Source: Gloeophyllum trabeum ATCC 11539 (Eukaryota > Basidiomycota > Agaricomycetes > Gloeophyllales > Gloeophyllaceae). Taken from it: 64,000 nucleotides of DNA. The notes beneath the pieces are model-generated. The model was not told the DNA's origin. It saw nothing but the letters and a program-made list of their open reading frames with translations, and did not search any database. Below are positions 23,103-35,537 of the stretch, piece after piece (positions within the stretch are counted from its first letter, which is position 1; every line of letters starts with the position of its first letter). Both the position numbers and the translations under genes were made by a program. Where the stretch lies: positions 172,891 through 236,890 of the forward strand of contig NW_006920419.1 of NCBI RefSeq assembly GCF_000344685.1, in the 5' to 3' direction.

Positions 23103-24899
23103 TTAGCGCGTACGCCCGCGGCCCCGCCCGATATCGTGGTCCGACGACGTGTTCGACAGCGTGCCCTTGGACTGCGCGAACGCCGAGCGCATGCCGTCGT
23201 CTTCCGCATCCGGGTACAGCGCGCCGTTTTCTTTATTGTCGAGGTCGACCATCTGATGCGACTCCACGTGCACGAAGACCTAGGGAAGAACTCGTCAGGG
23301 GATTGCAAGTGGCCAATGGCACTGTGTGGGGACGTACCTCTGGTGACCGGCCTTGCGATAGGTTGAGCACGCCCGGCTTTAGAGGGGACGCAGGCGATCA
23401 GCGGATGAAGATAGTAATGGGAGTATACCGTACCTTCCGTGTGCGTGAAGCCTCCCTGTGGCCTGAGAGGTGGTGCCCCGTCGCCGCTTCGGGGTCACCG
23501 CCGCTCGGCTCCGTCGTGCGGTTGTACTTCCAGCCCGTCCGAGAGTTCAGTGTTGACATGAGCGAGTTGGTATACAGCTTCGAGAGCGGGAAGTTGAATG
23601 CCAGATGTCTAAAGGTAAGAACGGTAAGTCACTCGTAGGAATTGTGGTACTGAGTTAATACGGACAATCCGGATGTCTGAGGTACGAGGTCAGCAAAGGA
23701 GGTGTGCGTGAGGTTGAGGGATACGTACACTGCCCACGAAGAAAGCGACATCAAGAGTCGCGACTAAAGCCGTGATCATGCCCGTCTGTACGGTAACTGC
23801 ACAAAAGGACATATATCAAAGGGCAGGGTCATGAAGCCAGCGCAACACGTACGCCGGATGATCTTGTTCACGATGTCGTCTGTCGCAGGGAATCCCGTTT
23901 TATGTCTCCTCTAGCAAAAGCGGACAAGGTCATCGCCCGTCCGAACGTTTAAGACAAGGCGTACATACCAAGTGCCACGTGAGCGCCGTCGTTATGAGAA
24001 CGTCGCACACTGCATTTGAGATCAGCCAGACGATCACGATGGCCTGGAATTCCTGGAACTTGGCGAACTGAGGGATAATGCCGACTGCTATGGCCGTGCC
24101 TACACCTCCCACTAAGCCGAGGCGAAATGATCAGAATTATACTCGAGTACAGTTAGGTAGGCAAGTGAGCCCACTTACGCCCACCGCCCAATGCAGCTAC
24201 CACGACCGCCACGACCAGCAGCCAGCTCCCCGTCAAGATCTTTATTCTCCATGCGAAGAAGAATTGTACGAGGCAAGCAATGATACCCTGAAAGGTGAAA
24301 GTGAGCAGAGGATGGACATTGCTAATATGCAGAGTAACGTACTGTCATTGCGGGGTCTGGTATAGAGAAGGCAGCGATCAATAAGGATTGACTTGCATAA
24401 CAAATGATTCGTACCTGCGGCGAAGACTGGATTAAGCGTTGGTGAGTGGGCGCGTTTGTTCCTGTGAAGCATGCATCACGTACCCCAGTTTGCTTTTGAC
24501 AGGAAATCGAGGTCGCCTGTACCGCTGATTAGCACTAGGGTAGAATCTATCTTCGACTGGCTTACCGAAATGGATGATCACCGACTGGTACATCCATATG
24601 CAATCGAATATGGTGTTGACGGTATCGGCCACGAACAGGAACACTACATAGCACTTCATCCACGCTTTATCGCTGTTTGCTAGGTGAGCTATCTGACCGG
24701 AATTGTTGACGTGAGTCCACTTACTTCTGGAAAGCCTTGAAGTATAGGAATGTCTGCGTGATCATGATACCATACAGGAGAATATTGAAGAATAGACCGA
24801 TGATGGCGGGGCCATGACTATGTAGGAAAGCTGGGCGTAAGAATAATTAACTCATAATACGGACACGACGCACGCTACTGTGGCTGGGCTGGCGGCCAT
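23103..24899 (-). CDS. DUF6534-type seven-helix membrane protein
   Basis: The first exon (24874-24899, ATG at 24897-24899) joins in phase across a 56-nt intron to AHGPAIIGLFFNILLYGIM, the typical N-terminus of this basidiomycete family. Then follow a motif around WMKCYVVFLFVADTVNTIFD, GTAIAVGIIPQFAK, VCDVLITTALTWHL, a DDIVNKIIR segment, TVQTGMITALVATLDVAFFV, and HLAFNFPLSKLYTNSLMSTLN. The C-terminus is hydrophilic with an acidic stretch and a final GRGRGRTR before TAA (23103-23105). These elements, in this order, define DUF6534 proteins, a large expanded family in Agaricomycetes predicted to sit in a membrane with seven helices; their function is not established. Eight or more short introns interrupt the gene. 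Confidence 0.82.
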
Positions 24900-25174
24900 G
24901 GCGGACTCTCGTCAGGGCGAGGAACTGGCGGGGACTGGACCTGGCGAGGAGAATGCGCTGCACGCGAGGATCCCTAGGGTCATTGTTATATATCTCACAA
25001 CGTTGGTATCCGTACTTGAATGAGAAAATTCGCGGTGTGGAATACCATCTTCGGCACCATGGATGCAAGTATTTGCGATGATGCCAGATCTCGCAAAGGG
25101 AGATGGGAAGAAAAGAATCGCGGTAGATCGGTCGATCCATGGTGACAGCAGCGTGACCCTATAGTAGTGCATAG

Positions 25175-25205
25175 TACCGTTGCCGAGCAGGACCAGGTCG
25201 ACTTT
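25175..25205 (+). repeat. 31-nt inverted repeat, left arm
   Basis: Bases 25175-25205 are the exact reverse complement of 26066-26096; identity stops sharply outside the arms. The arms enclose 860 nt. The repeated unit is coding-like (KVDLVLLGNG when read toward the other arm's orientation), so it may be a duplicated gene fragment and not a transposon end. Confidence 0.85.
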
Positions 25206-26065
25206 GAGCGTCGCGAGTTCGGATTGTGGCGCTGGGGTCTCTGTGGCGTGGTTCTGTGACCTGTGGTCACATTTCCAGTAGCTAGACGTCTACCATATAT
25301 AGTGTCTACTGCCATACTTGGGTGGTACTGAAGTCAACGAGGCCCAAGTGGGAGGCATTGTTCGTTCCAGCCGTAGTGAAGCTTCAACTAAGTAGCAGCT
25401 TCAATGGTGACAAGTTCAATGTTTCTCTACATTGATGATACAAGTTGCCAGGAGATGAGACTGGTCACACTCGGATTTAGTAGTAGCCTAGGACATGTAC
25501 TTAATTCACCGGCTGGCTTCTGATACCAACATATAGTCCACTGATGTTAGATATCCAACCTGCTATAAAGTGCAATACATTGCTTTGAATAGCACTTTCT
25601 TCCACCGGAATTCTTGTTGGAGCCTTTGAGGCACAGGATACTTCACCAATGTACCTTGTTACCTTCCGAGTCGGGATGCATGTTAGAAAGTCACATCAAT
25701 CCTGTAACGCAACCACTCCTACGATTCCATGATGAGTGTATACGAGCTATGAACCGGACTACATGGTTTGTCTAGATCTTAAACAATGAAGCAGAGTTGT
25801 CACTTATGTCATAGGCAGACCTTGGAGTAGTATTGCACAATTCATACAAAGGAGAAGGGTGCTAATTACACATATACTGTACCAGACTATGTATATAGGC
25901 TCTCTCCATACTCTCAGACCTAATAGAAGTGTACTTAGAGAGCACATAGAAGTCAACAAGCATTAGCATAGGAGAAACTCGATAGTTAGAGGTGGATGTC
26001 ACTCCTTTCCATCACGCGGTGTCAGGACCCCGAGTGCAAGCCCGCATTGCTGTGCTCGATTTCCT

Positions 26066-26096
26066 AAAGTCGACCTGGTCCTGCTCGGCAACGGTA
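26066..26096 (-). repeat. 31-nt inverted repeat, right arm
   Basis: Reverse complement of 25175-25205 without mismatch. No target-site duplication is evident next to either arm. Confidence 0.85.
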
Positions 26097-27579
26097 GCAT
26101 AGTGACTCTCCTATGGCTTTCGTAGTTTTCTCCGGCTCGTTGCGAAGCCGTGGCACAATGCAGAGTGGCGGAAATTCTTCCTTTGATCCAAGATGATGTT
26201 CTCCGCTGTGTGGCGACCTCCACTGTCTACATGCCTGATTTCGGCCACAGGTCTTCGGGTGGTCTTTGGTCGACCTGAGCAGGGCAGGACGATCTCCGAA
26301 AAACACGATGTTAATCTTCTCACGATTATTCAAGATTGATTCAAGGGGTCAAAGCCCCTGAAAAATGAAGCTTAGTTACCCTGAAATAACCGATCGTTAT
26401 GACGGTGATCCAACGCTGTCGTATGCTGTCGTATGTATATGTACATGCATATCCATGTCAGGAACTTCAAGCAAAATTGGCTTAATCCCCACGACACAAG
26501 ACGCGATCGATAGAACTTGACCTTATTTGTCTAGAGCCTCTTCTGAACCGCAAAACTAGAGGACGGAGAGCAGCTCACAGCGCAGGAGAGTCGGTATTCT
26601 ATCCAGTGATATCTGCTGCCGGGGTGAAATACACATGCTTGATCTTTGGAGTCGGTAACAGCACCGACACCAAGGCCGGAAGGCTTCAAGTTCGTGAGAA
26701 CAGCCGACGGAGACCTGCCGGGGAAAACCGCGCGCAACTATGACATACTGACTGCACTCTATTCAATTTCGAGCCTGCAAGTCAGGACAATCGATACTAC
26801 TACCAATACTAATAGTACAGTACTTCGACTAGTGCCCAATCTACAGTACATGCTCATTGCTTATGACAGGCCGCCAATACTTAGATGTCGTCCCAATCAT
26901 TCGCGGGGAAGCACCGCTTCCCCACTACTAGGACCGGAGGAATAGTTTAAGAGAGAAGATATACTTCCGGTCCTTTCCACCCAGGCTGTCAGTTTCAAGC
27001 GACCATTGCGCTTGCTGGATATTACTGTAGTGAAATGTGCGAACACCAAACGAACATCCGAAAACGAGGTGAACGGGCTCTGAACTATCTCAGGTGTTTT
27101 CGTGCAGCCTTCTAACCACTGATCCAGGTAACATATACATGATTCAGATGCATACAGATTGATTGCGATTAACTATAGGGATGTAGAAGAGGTAGCCAAG
27201 CAATGCACAACAGCGTCCTGCCAAGATCCCTAATTGAATTGGCACCGTCCTGCTATGCATCTTTCAGGTCGTCGCGACCGCGTGACCTCCTTCCCGCCGT
27301 TCCCGATGCCATGGGCGACGCCAGAAGCTCAAGTGCACGATTTTCTGCGCCAAGCGCTCTTTGTTCTGTCCAGACCCTGGTGACATCGATATGCCGACCT
27401 TGCTTCATTTGGCATGGGCGTCGGACCTGCCTCATACGTACTTAGCGCCCATGCGCACCTCGGAACAGAAATTCGTCGAGAACTCGAAGATTCGAATCAG
27501 GGTTCTTCCTCCTCCCCCACCCCCCGCCTCGTTGCTTCGGCTACGGTTGTTACTTTCTAGCAGTCGCAATGGCATCCCG

Positions 27580-27586
27580 TATAAAG
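27580..27586 (+). promoter_or_regulatory. TATA box of the GMC oxidoreductase gene
   Basis: TATAAAG lies 83 nt upstream of the ATG at 27663. The promoter role is inferred from spacing. Confidence 0.5.
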
Positions 27587-27662
27587 TCGGCAGCAATTCA
27601 TATGGACCTCTGATCCGTAGCCCGTTCTCAGTGCTGCGCTCTCGTACATACTCGAAGTAACA

Positions 27663-30600
27663 ATGCCGATCGCACAACTTCAGGATGTCACTGGACGGAC
27701 TTTCGATTATATCGTCGTAGGTAAGTAGGCCGGAAAATTCAGAGTAACACCAGATGCCTTACAATTGGTCGATCCGCTTGTGTAGGCGGAGGTGTAAGCA
27801 CAGTTGGAGATGTACCCCCCGCAGAGTGGACTCACATGTATGGCAGACCTCGGGATTATGTATTGCTGCAAGACTTACGGAGGACCCGAACGTGCACGTG
27901 CTCGTCCTGGAAGCTGGAAAGGCCAATATAAACGATCCTCTACTCCGTCAGTCCATCCCAAAAAGACCGCGTGTTGTGCATCAACTGATGATCCCCGATA
28001 AGTCCGACCAGCTTCCTACGCTGCCCAGTTCGATAACCCCGACTATGATTGGAGCTTCAAAACCGTAAGTCCCGGTAGCGTATGAAGAGCGGCAGCGCTG
28101 AAAGTACCCTAGGCTCCCCAGAAATACGCCAATGGGACCGAATACCCGTGGGCTCGGTAAGACACTTCCTTCTTGCCCGGGGTTAACACACGTATCCTAA
28201 CAGAATATGCTGGTATGCAGAGGCAAAGGTCTCGGTGGGAGCTCCGGCATCAACTTCATGTGTTGGACGAAGCCTCCTGCAGACGAGATTGACGGTATGG
28301 CACCTCAGACTATGCTACTCTGGACCACCTTACACTGACGGGCATGACAAGACTGGGCTCGTTTGGGCAACCCCGGCTGGAACTGGGAGAACTACCAGAA
28401 ATACTCTCATCGGACGGAAAAGTAAACACCTGCTCCCTCCTCTCGCCACATCTCACTAATCTGCAACATGGCAGGTGCGTCTACCCTTCAGAGGAGGTCA
28501 TCACCAAGCACGGTCTGAAAGTAGAGGGCTGGCGCAACGGGACGGATGGTGCGTTTATTTGTTTGAGCGCTCTCAGACGTACGTACATACAATGCGCTGA
28601 ATACTCGTAAAGGCCCGCTATTGACGGCGTTCCCCGCCAAGATTAGTGCGGCTGAGTTGGATGTCCAACAGGTAGGTCGTCGACCAGAACAGCTGTCGAC
28701 TTTGCAATGAATGCAATCTCTATCAGACTTTGATCAACCGCGGCATACCCCTTGCACCAAAACCCGTGAGTTAACATGTACGAAAGCCGACACTGAGTCC
28801 ATACTGAGCCCGTGATTTAGCTTGATGGAGATGTAAGAGACCTTACCCGCGACGCGCTCGTTCTGTACTGACATACCAGCTAGTGTCGCGGTGTGTTCTT
28901 CGGGACAAACACCGTGGACCCGAAGACTTCTACTCGTAGCTACGCCACGACGGTACGCTCTCCACATCCACCAAAAATGACTGCTCATGGGAATATATCA
29001 ACACAGGCATTCTTCCTCCCGAACAAAGACAGGAAGAACTTCCTCGTCCTCGTTGAAGCCCGCGTGAACAGGCTCGTGACGGAGAAGGACAAGGACGGGC
29101 TAGTCACTGCTTCCGGCGTCGAGTTCTCTGTGAACGGACAGAACTACTACGTGCACCCCAAGAAGGAGGTGATCGTAGCCGCCGGGCACGTATTGTCGGA
29201 CTTGTAGTCTCCTCGATTACTGTACTTACAGCCCTCACAGAGGTCTCAAGACCCCTCAGCTACTGGAGCTCTCCGGGATGGGCAACCCCAAGCTGCTGAA
29301 ACAGCTTGGGATCCCGTTGGTCCTGGACCTACCGGGCGTGGGGGAGAATGTGCAGGAGCACTGCTTTATCGGGACGACATGGGGTGCGTCCCGGAATCGT
29401 ATGAGCCTGTCTTACTTTGTTCAACTTATGCTTCTTTTTCTCCAGAGCTGCGCGACGACGTGTCCTTTGAGACGCTCGACGTCCTCCGGGACCCCAAGAT
29501 CGCAGCCGAGCACCTTGAGTTGCAGTACGTCGTCCACACGCACTGGTCTGTCTCATGAACGCCCTGATCCGCATCTCCGCACAGCAAAGCCGCGCAGGGC
29601 CTGTTCACGATGGGCATGGTCGGCTTCTGCTTCGTGCCGCTTCAGATGCTGTCCAAGCGCGCTGAGGAGATCCACAAGAAGGCGCGGGAGAAGATCCTGA
29701 AGAACGAGGACAAGTATCCGCTCGGGCTACTCGCGCAGTACCGGATCCAGCTCGAGCGCCTCGAGAGGCAGTCACCCGGGTGCGAGATGATCCACTTCCC
29801 TGGGTTCTTATCGAGGCCGAGTGAGTTGAAGTTCATTCACGTTTCGCATGGGCGAGAGAGGAGAGGCTAATTTGATGTGTAGACCCTCCGAAGGAGGGGA
29901 AGAAATATATCACGATGCTGTCGTTGATGAATCACTTCTTCTCAAGAGGGACGATTGTGAGTACTCGCTTTGACTTGGTTACAAGGAGTTGGAATTCACG
30001 CGTGAGCTCCATAGCACTCGAAGTCAAGGGATCCCGCCGAGGACCCAGAATTTGACCCCCACTACTTCGAGGAAGACATCGGTGAGTAGTAGCAGAGCGA
30101 TCGCAGGACCCTTCAACTAAGGACATTTAGATCTCGAGACCTTCATCGAAGCGGTCAAGTTCGCCAGGGATCTGCCCAAGACGGAGCCGTTCAAGAGCTT
30201 GGTCGGTGAGTATCAGCCGTAACTCAAATCTCGACCCTATTCACAGGCCTCGGCAGTCCAGGAAGTGAATCCCGGACCCGAAGTGCAGACTGACAAGCAG
30301 ATTGGGGACTGGATCAAGGCGAACATGTCGACGACATACCGTGGGTTTCCTTCGCGCCCTGTAATCTGATAAAGAGAGCTGATTCCTCAGCGTGATTATC
30401 AGATACCGCGGGCGCATGCTCGATGCTGCCGAAGGTCCACGGAGGCGTCGTGGACCCCAAGCTGAAGGTGCGTTCTCTATATAACAGCGGAGGGATGTGA
30501 GGGTCTGAAGATACTCTGCAGGTATACGGCACCAGTAATATACGGGTGGCCGATATCTCCGTCATACCCTTGCACTTCGCGTCGCATACCCAGGGTAAGT

Positions 30601-30760
30601 CCGTAGGGAGAACATGCGGGGTGGTCGCTGACTTGGCAGGTGATGTCCGTAGCCACCGTCTACGCCATTGGAGAGCAAGGTATGACGCTCAGCTTCGGTC
30701 CACGGAGATGTTGGCTCAATGATCCTTCTAGCCGCCGACATCATCAAGGGCCGTGCATAA
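27663..30760 (+). CDS. GMC-family FAD oxidoreductase (aryl-alcohol/glucose-oxidase-like)
   Basis: Exon 1 (27663-27720), an 8-nt microexon (27786-27793) and the next exon join to FDYIVVGGGTSGLCIAAR, the FAD-binding Rossmann motif; LVLEAG follows with the ribose-binding Glu. Further GMC landmarks in order: RGKGLGGSSGINFMCW (GMC signature 1), NPGWNWENYQKY, VIVAAGALKTPQLLELSGMG (signature 2), LPGVGENVQEH, HTAGACSM, and near the end VADISVIPLHFASHTQ with the catalytic histidine pair region. The protein ends IGEQAADIIKGRA before TAA (30758-30760). About 15 introns are needed, but each junction I tested keeps frame, including the one before QEVNPGPEVQTDKQ. No signal peptide is visible, unlike secreted lignocellulose-active relatives, so an intracellular alcohol or sugar oxidase/dehydrogenase is more likely. 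The substrate cannot be inferred. Confidence 0.88.
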
Positions 30761-31427
30761 GGTCGTCTGCGACTTGCACACGCTGCGGAACATGAATACT
30801 CGTGGGTGGATGGCTGCGAGGATTTGGTTTTTATGTCAGGAATAGAACTCATGATATATCTTCATCTTTGGATTTCTCTGCTTAGATTTCACGATATACC
30901 TTACGAAGCTCAATGACAGGAAATGTTCGAGAAGTACAGCCAGTGCTGGGAATGCACAGCCCGTCTGCACGAGTCTAAAATGAGGCATGAGGTGTGGCAA
31001 CTAAACCACCTTCTTTCATTTACGAGCTATGTAGAGCATACGAAGGAGTTCCATTCCTTCAGTCATCAGGAAAGTCAGTCGATATTCCGATGAGCATTCT
31101 GGTAAATAGAGAGGTGCGAGAGGCGTCCATTCCGAGTCCAGGCCGAGGGAAAGTATGATTACCAAAAGCGGCAATCAAGCCGAAGCTATGTATTCCCCTG
31201 TATTCCCCTCCTGCCAAAGGTCCCGGAGATATCTTTGGGCACCATGCAACGCGTCTATTTCATCGCCTTCTCCGTCGTCGTCGTCGACGTCGACGCCCAC
31301 CCGACGAGCTCGAGTCGATAGGCGGCACCCCCACAGGAGCTGATCCGAGGACGCCGACCAGCCAAGTTTCAGTAGGACAATTAGCACTTCGGGCGCCCCT
31401 TCACAGTTACATAACATCGCGAATATC
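30761..31427. other. Intergenic
   Basis: About 670 nt between the GMC and DUF3433 genes. No supported open frame, repeat or RNA gene was seen; the end of the region should hold the promoter of the DUF3433 gene. Confidence 0.5.
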
Positions 31428-34400
31428 ATGATGCATCTGTCACCTCGTTCCCGGCCACCACCACCTGCACAGACTGCTTCGAGTTCTACAGCCGTGGGCG
31501 ACGCGGACGACGAGAAACGCCTGCTCATGGAACCGTTCAGCAGCGAGGATTGGAGGGGCGCCGACGAGAGGCAGGCGTTGAGGCCGGAGCCCGTGCTGCC
31601 GCAGGGCGCCATGCGACCGAGGAGCAGTCACAGCGGGACGGTGCCGACGCTCAGTTATACCCCAGTTAGACCTGCGTCGCCGTCTTCTGAGCCGTCGCAT
31701 ACCCCGGAGCCGGACAAGGTGCAGTTTGCGACGTACCCGCCCGATGAGAAGGCGAAACCTTGGGACGCGGAGCCATCCGGTACGTCCAGGTGGTGTCCGT
31801 CATGCAGTGAAACACCGCTGACTCCTGTCCAGCGTCGAGGAACGGCAAGGGCAAGGGCAAGAAAGACATCGCCTGGTTACCCGTGCCTCTGCGGACATGG
31901 TTCTGGGTGAGCTTTGTGGTCGACCTGGTGGCGATAGCAATCGCCCTCGAAGTAGTTCTCTACTTCACGGACAAGAATAACGGTACGTCTTACTTTTTCC
32001 AGCACGTTGCAAGTCGATGCGGCGTTTCGAAACCCGCACTATGTGAACGAAAACGGTAGCGCCGCCAGTCGAGCACCAGATCTGCACCATTTAGGCGAAG
32101 GGTCACATTAGGTGGCCTTTCGGAGGGGTTTGGCACCGCATATTTGTATTCTGGCCTGTTGTTGGCTGGAGAGAGCGATGTTCTGGCGGTGCCGTCCGCG
32201 GCGCCTACCAATATGGTTCGCATATCGAAGGTCTCTATTCCGCATCGACTTGTAACAATATCATTGCAGGAGGTACAGAGATTCACGTTATTATGCTTCA
32301 GGATGGCCGGTGCGCGGCGCCTTCTCGTCCCAAGCAGGCTTCATGCACTATGTATATGTAAGTTACACTTCGCATAGCGGTTATATGCAGCGTATCAACA
32401 GACCCGTGATCCGTAGACTCTCCCTCCAGTCGCTGTTGCAATGATCCTCGTCGCGATGTGGGCTTGGGCAGACGTCGAAATCAAGAAAATGCAGGTAGGT
32501 GAAGTCTGACACCAGATGTAACAGCCAGACCTCATTAACTTGCTATCGTAGCCTTACGTCGACCTTGTACACGGTGACGCGCCTGCACATCGGAGTGTGT
32601 TGTTAGATTACACCAGGACCAAGTAAGTCTCGCTATTCACCATTTCACTGGTTCCAACCAACGCGGTGTTTCACAGCAACTTCATCGTGTGGCTGCGTGC
32701 TGCCGCGAATAAGCACTACATCGTAGCGCTAGCGACGTTGATGGTTATCCTGTCGCTAGCGCTACAGCCCCTAGCCGCTGCTCTCCTCACCGTCCGGGAT
32801 ACGTGGCTCTCAAAGCCAGGTACGTCTCAGCAATGCAATCCAGCGGTGGGATTCTCGTGATTCATTGTGCTCTGTATAGATCAAATCCTGAATAATACCG
32901 CGGTGCTTGCCCTGAACCAGGACGACCAGTTCTGGGACGTGACTTGTATGTATACAGTAATAGTCTGCAATGTTTTCGGGCAGGGCGCTGAGATTTGTCG
33001 CACGTAGCATTCTTGACTGCAGCGGGCTACTCGTCGGCTTCGGTTTTGTACAGCCTCGGCGACCCGCACTTCGTCCACAATGGCTACACGGTCGCGCCGT
33101 TCCAGGTGTGTACGGGCATTGTTCCCTGGCAACTGCAACCTCATTGCCCTCCGTACAGTTGCCGACCTACCTGGCGACCAACGGGACCGTGTACACGAAT
33201 ACTACGGCTGTCCTGAGTGACCCCGGATGCCAGCCTGCTCAATCGGTACGCAGATACGATGGGTCTCTTCAGGTTAGCGGCTCATTCGTATATGACTGTA
33301 GATACAAATGACACACAACACGAACAACGACACGTGGACTATCAGCGCCGACTACCCGGGCTGCCCGTACACTTGGGATGTCTCGCGGGTGGCAGAGAAC
33401 CTGTTCGGTGAGCTCTCCAGCATCTCATCGGCATTCCCAGCTTGACATCTTCCCTCTAATCAGGTGTCGCGCCATGTAACGTCCCAGGCGACACCACTCC
33501 AGACTTCCTGCGGCCCGTGCTCTTCTGGTACTTCACCTATGTGCCCAGCGCGATGTCGTCCATCACGTTCTGCAAGCCGACCATTTCACTGTACAACGTG
33601 GCCGTCACTGTGGACCTCGCGTCGGGGAACCTCACCTCCGTCACGCAACTGTCCCCACTGAAGGTGGGCCAGGGGAACTTTACCGCGTACGCGGGGAATA
33701 TCACGGGGTCGCCGCTGAACGGTGCCGCGTACAATGGGATCGCGTATAACCTGAGCAACCCGGACCCGTTCACGATGGCGCGGGTGAACGCGACGCAGCT
33801 GACGCTGCCGGCGGCGGTGTTCCAGAGCGCGACGACGAGCGCGCAGGGCCTGACGGGGGTGTTTACGAACAACGGGTTTGTGGGACTCACGAATTCGGTT
33901 TATGTGCGTCCGAGTCCGGTGGGTAAATGTGCTAATGCTGAAGTGTGTTTGTTCGCAGAGGACGTACTTGGCGCTGGTGGCGAAGACGGTGTATTTCGTG
34001 CCGAACAGCGAGCCGATCACGCTGCAGGTGAAGACGGTGGAGAAGCGGCTTTGGCTGAGCAGCGTCGCGGTGCATCTGCTGACGACGGCGTTGCTCCTGC
34101 TGGCGTTCTTTGGGACGATTGTGCAGCTGTTGCACCGGGGTGATCGGGCGAACCTCCGACTTGCCCACGAGCCTGGTGAGTTCTTATAAACATTTGCAGT
34201 ACATCTACTAATCTACTCCAGGCACCATCGCGTCCGCTGTGGTGGTCGGCGCGCAGACGAACATGGGGGAGTTGCTGTCGGGGCGGCAGCGGAAGGAGGA
34301 GATCATCCAGGCGCTGCGGGACAAGCGGTTCCGGATCAACCCGCGGACGATGAAGATCGTGATGGAGGGCGAGGAGGGCTACGAGGAGGCGGCGAGCCCG

Positions 34401-34508
34401 GGGCCGCGCAGGTCAGTGTTTGCGGCGGGGCTGCTGGACCTGATGAGCCCGCACCCGGCGAGCAGGCGGTTCTCGAGGCCACCGCCGATGCCGCAGACGC
34501 CGCCGTAG
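31428..34508 (+). CDS. DUF3433-type large membrane protein
   Basis: The frame opens at ATG-ATG (31428) with about 110 Pro/Ser-rich cytosolic residues, then a basic GKGKGKKD stretch and a first membrane segment (WFWVSFVVDLVAIAIALEVV). Later exons give AVAMILVAMWAWADVEIKKMQPYVDLV, a motif around SVLLDYTR, another helix (HYIVALATLMVILSLALQPL), a long extracellular part rich in N-x-S/T sites (for example NGTVYTNTT, NDTWT, GNFTAYAGNITG), a final helix (HLLTTALLLLAFFGTIVQLL) and a cytosolic tail with RFRINPRTMKIVMEGEEGYE and a Pro-rich end. This is the layout of the fungal DUF3433 family (PF11915), of unknown function, probably at the plasma membrane. About a dozen introns of 50-70 nt are inferred. 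Confidence 0.82.
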
Positions 34509-34764
34509 GACGGTGTGTGTCCCTGTGCGTGTCGTTTCTTGATGTACGTGTTTGTGATGATCATTTGTTCGTCAGTTGGTGTTTTGTTGGACTTTGTCAT
34601 GATGGTTGTAGCCTACTTTTCCATGAACTCAAAGGTCCTAATATACACGGACTTTATGTTAATATTGTCGGGGTAATATCGAGCGCTGAGCTGCAAGGTT
34701 TTAGGCGTTCCGCCGGAAGGGGATTGCGCGCTAAAATTGGACAGGATGTGCCATTCCATCATCG

Positions 34765-35371
34765 TACTATCATTTGGGTAGTTTTGCAAAACTCTCTGTA
34801 AATCGACGTGTTGCGGCCAATTCGCTAGCTCTTGCGCCAAAACGTTTTTATGGCATCGTGTAGCACCCTTTTATGTACCCAACTGTGATTTTTTTGTATT
34901 TTAATTCATGGTGTAGAGGATGCTGGACAGATGCCGGGGTGTGCAGGGGGTTTTGCAAAAGTTTGTCACGCGTGACATCCCCGCGAGATTCATCACGTTT
35001 TTGTCACGATCCGCCTCTCGGCGTTTTGCAAAACAGGTTTGCTATAGCTACATCCTCTATCTCTCCACAATCGGGCTGCTTAGGTAGCTCAATGTATGGT
35101 ACACCAGTATAGTCCAAACAAAATCCCGGCAAAAAATCATGGAATGGGTACCAGATCTAGGTTTCACACGGTCTGTAGGCAGTTGCAAACACCCTCCTCT
35201 TCCTCCCTCTCCATGACCACTCGATATTTCCCTAAACCAACTTCACAGAGGGTATCTACTAGTCTATATCTACATGCCTAAGAAGTCTCTGAATTTTTTT
35301 ATTTGGTATAGAGCTCTCTCTAGGGGCTGCGGTAGTTTTGCAAATTTTGCAAAACTACCCAAATGATAGTA
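34765..35371. mobile_element. MITE-like element with 27-bp terminal inverted repeats
   Basis: The left end 34765-34791 and the right end 35345-35371 are perfect reverse complements (27 nt, containing TATCATTTGGGTAGTTTTGC). Both ends begin with TA, compatible with a TA target-site duplication, as made by Tc1/mariner/pogo-type transposases. Inside, the palindrome GTTTTGCAAAAC or close variants recur near both ends and at about 34951 and 35021; a TGTCACGCGTGACA palindrome lies near 34965. No transposase frame is present, so the element would be non-autonomous. It sits between the 3' end of the DUF3433 gene and the promoter of the GPI-protein gene. Confidence 0.8.
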
Positions 35372-35537
35372 TGCCAAGAATAGAGCGGAATGAGAAGTGC
35401 TCGGCAGAATGAAGTGCAACGCTGAGAACATATGTCGGAAAACGTCGCAACGCCTTTCTCTTCTCACCACTACTTTCTTGTCTCTTGTCTGTTGTCTGTC
35501 GGTTGTTTTCTTGCAAATCCCAGAATAAAATAAAACG

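Larger units (their letters stand above)
24900..27579. other. Long gene-poor region with an inverted repeat
   Basis: About 2.7 kb. It holds the perfect 31-nt inverted repeat listed separately, an AT-rich central part, and one unassigned minus-strand frame (about 24912-25270) that translates coherently (around LATLKVDLVLLGNG and VTLLSPWIDRSTAILF) but ends without recognisable similarity. The + strand at 26066 carries a second piece reading KVDLVLLGNG. This suggests relics of a duplicated gene, not a working one. Confidence 0.4.

Noticed and set aside
27663..30760. GMC gene as a pseudogene because some frames stop within presumed exons
   Set aside because: Each stop disappears when normal GT...AG introns are removed; the motifs before and after join in phase.
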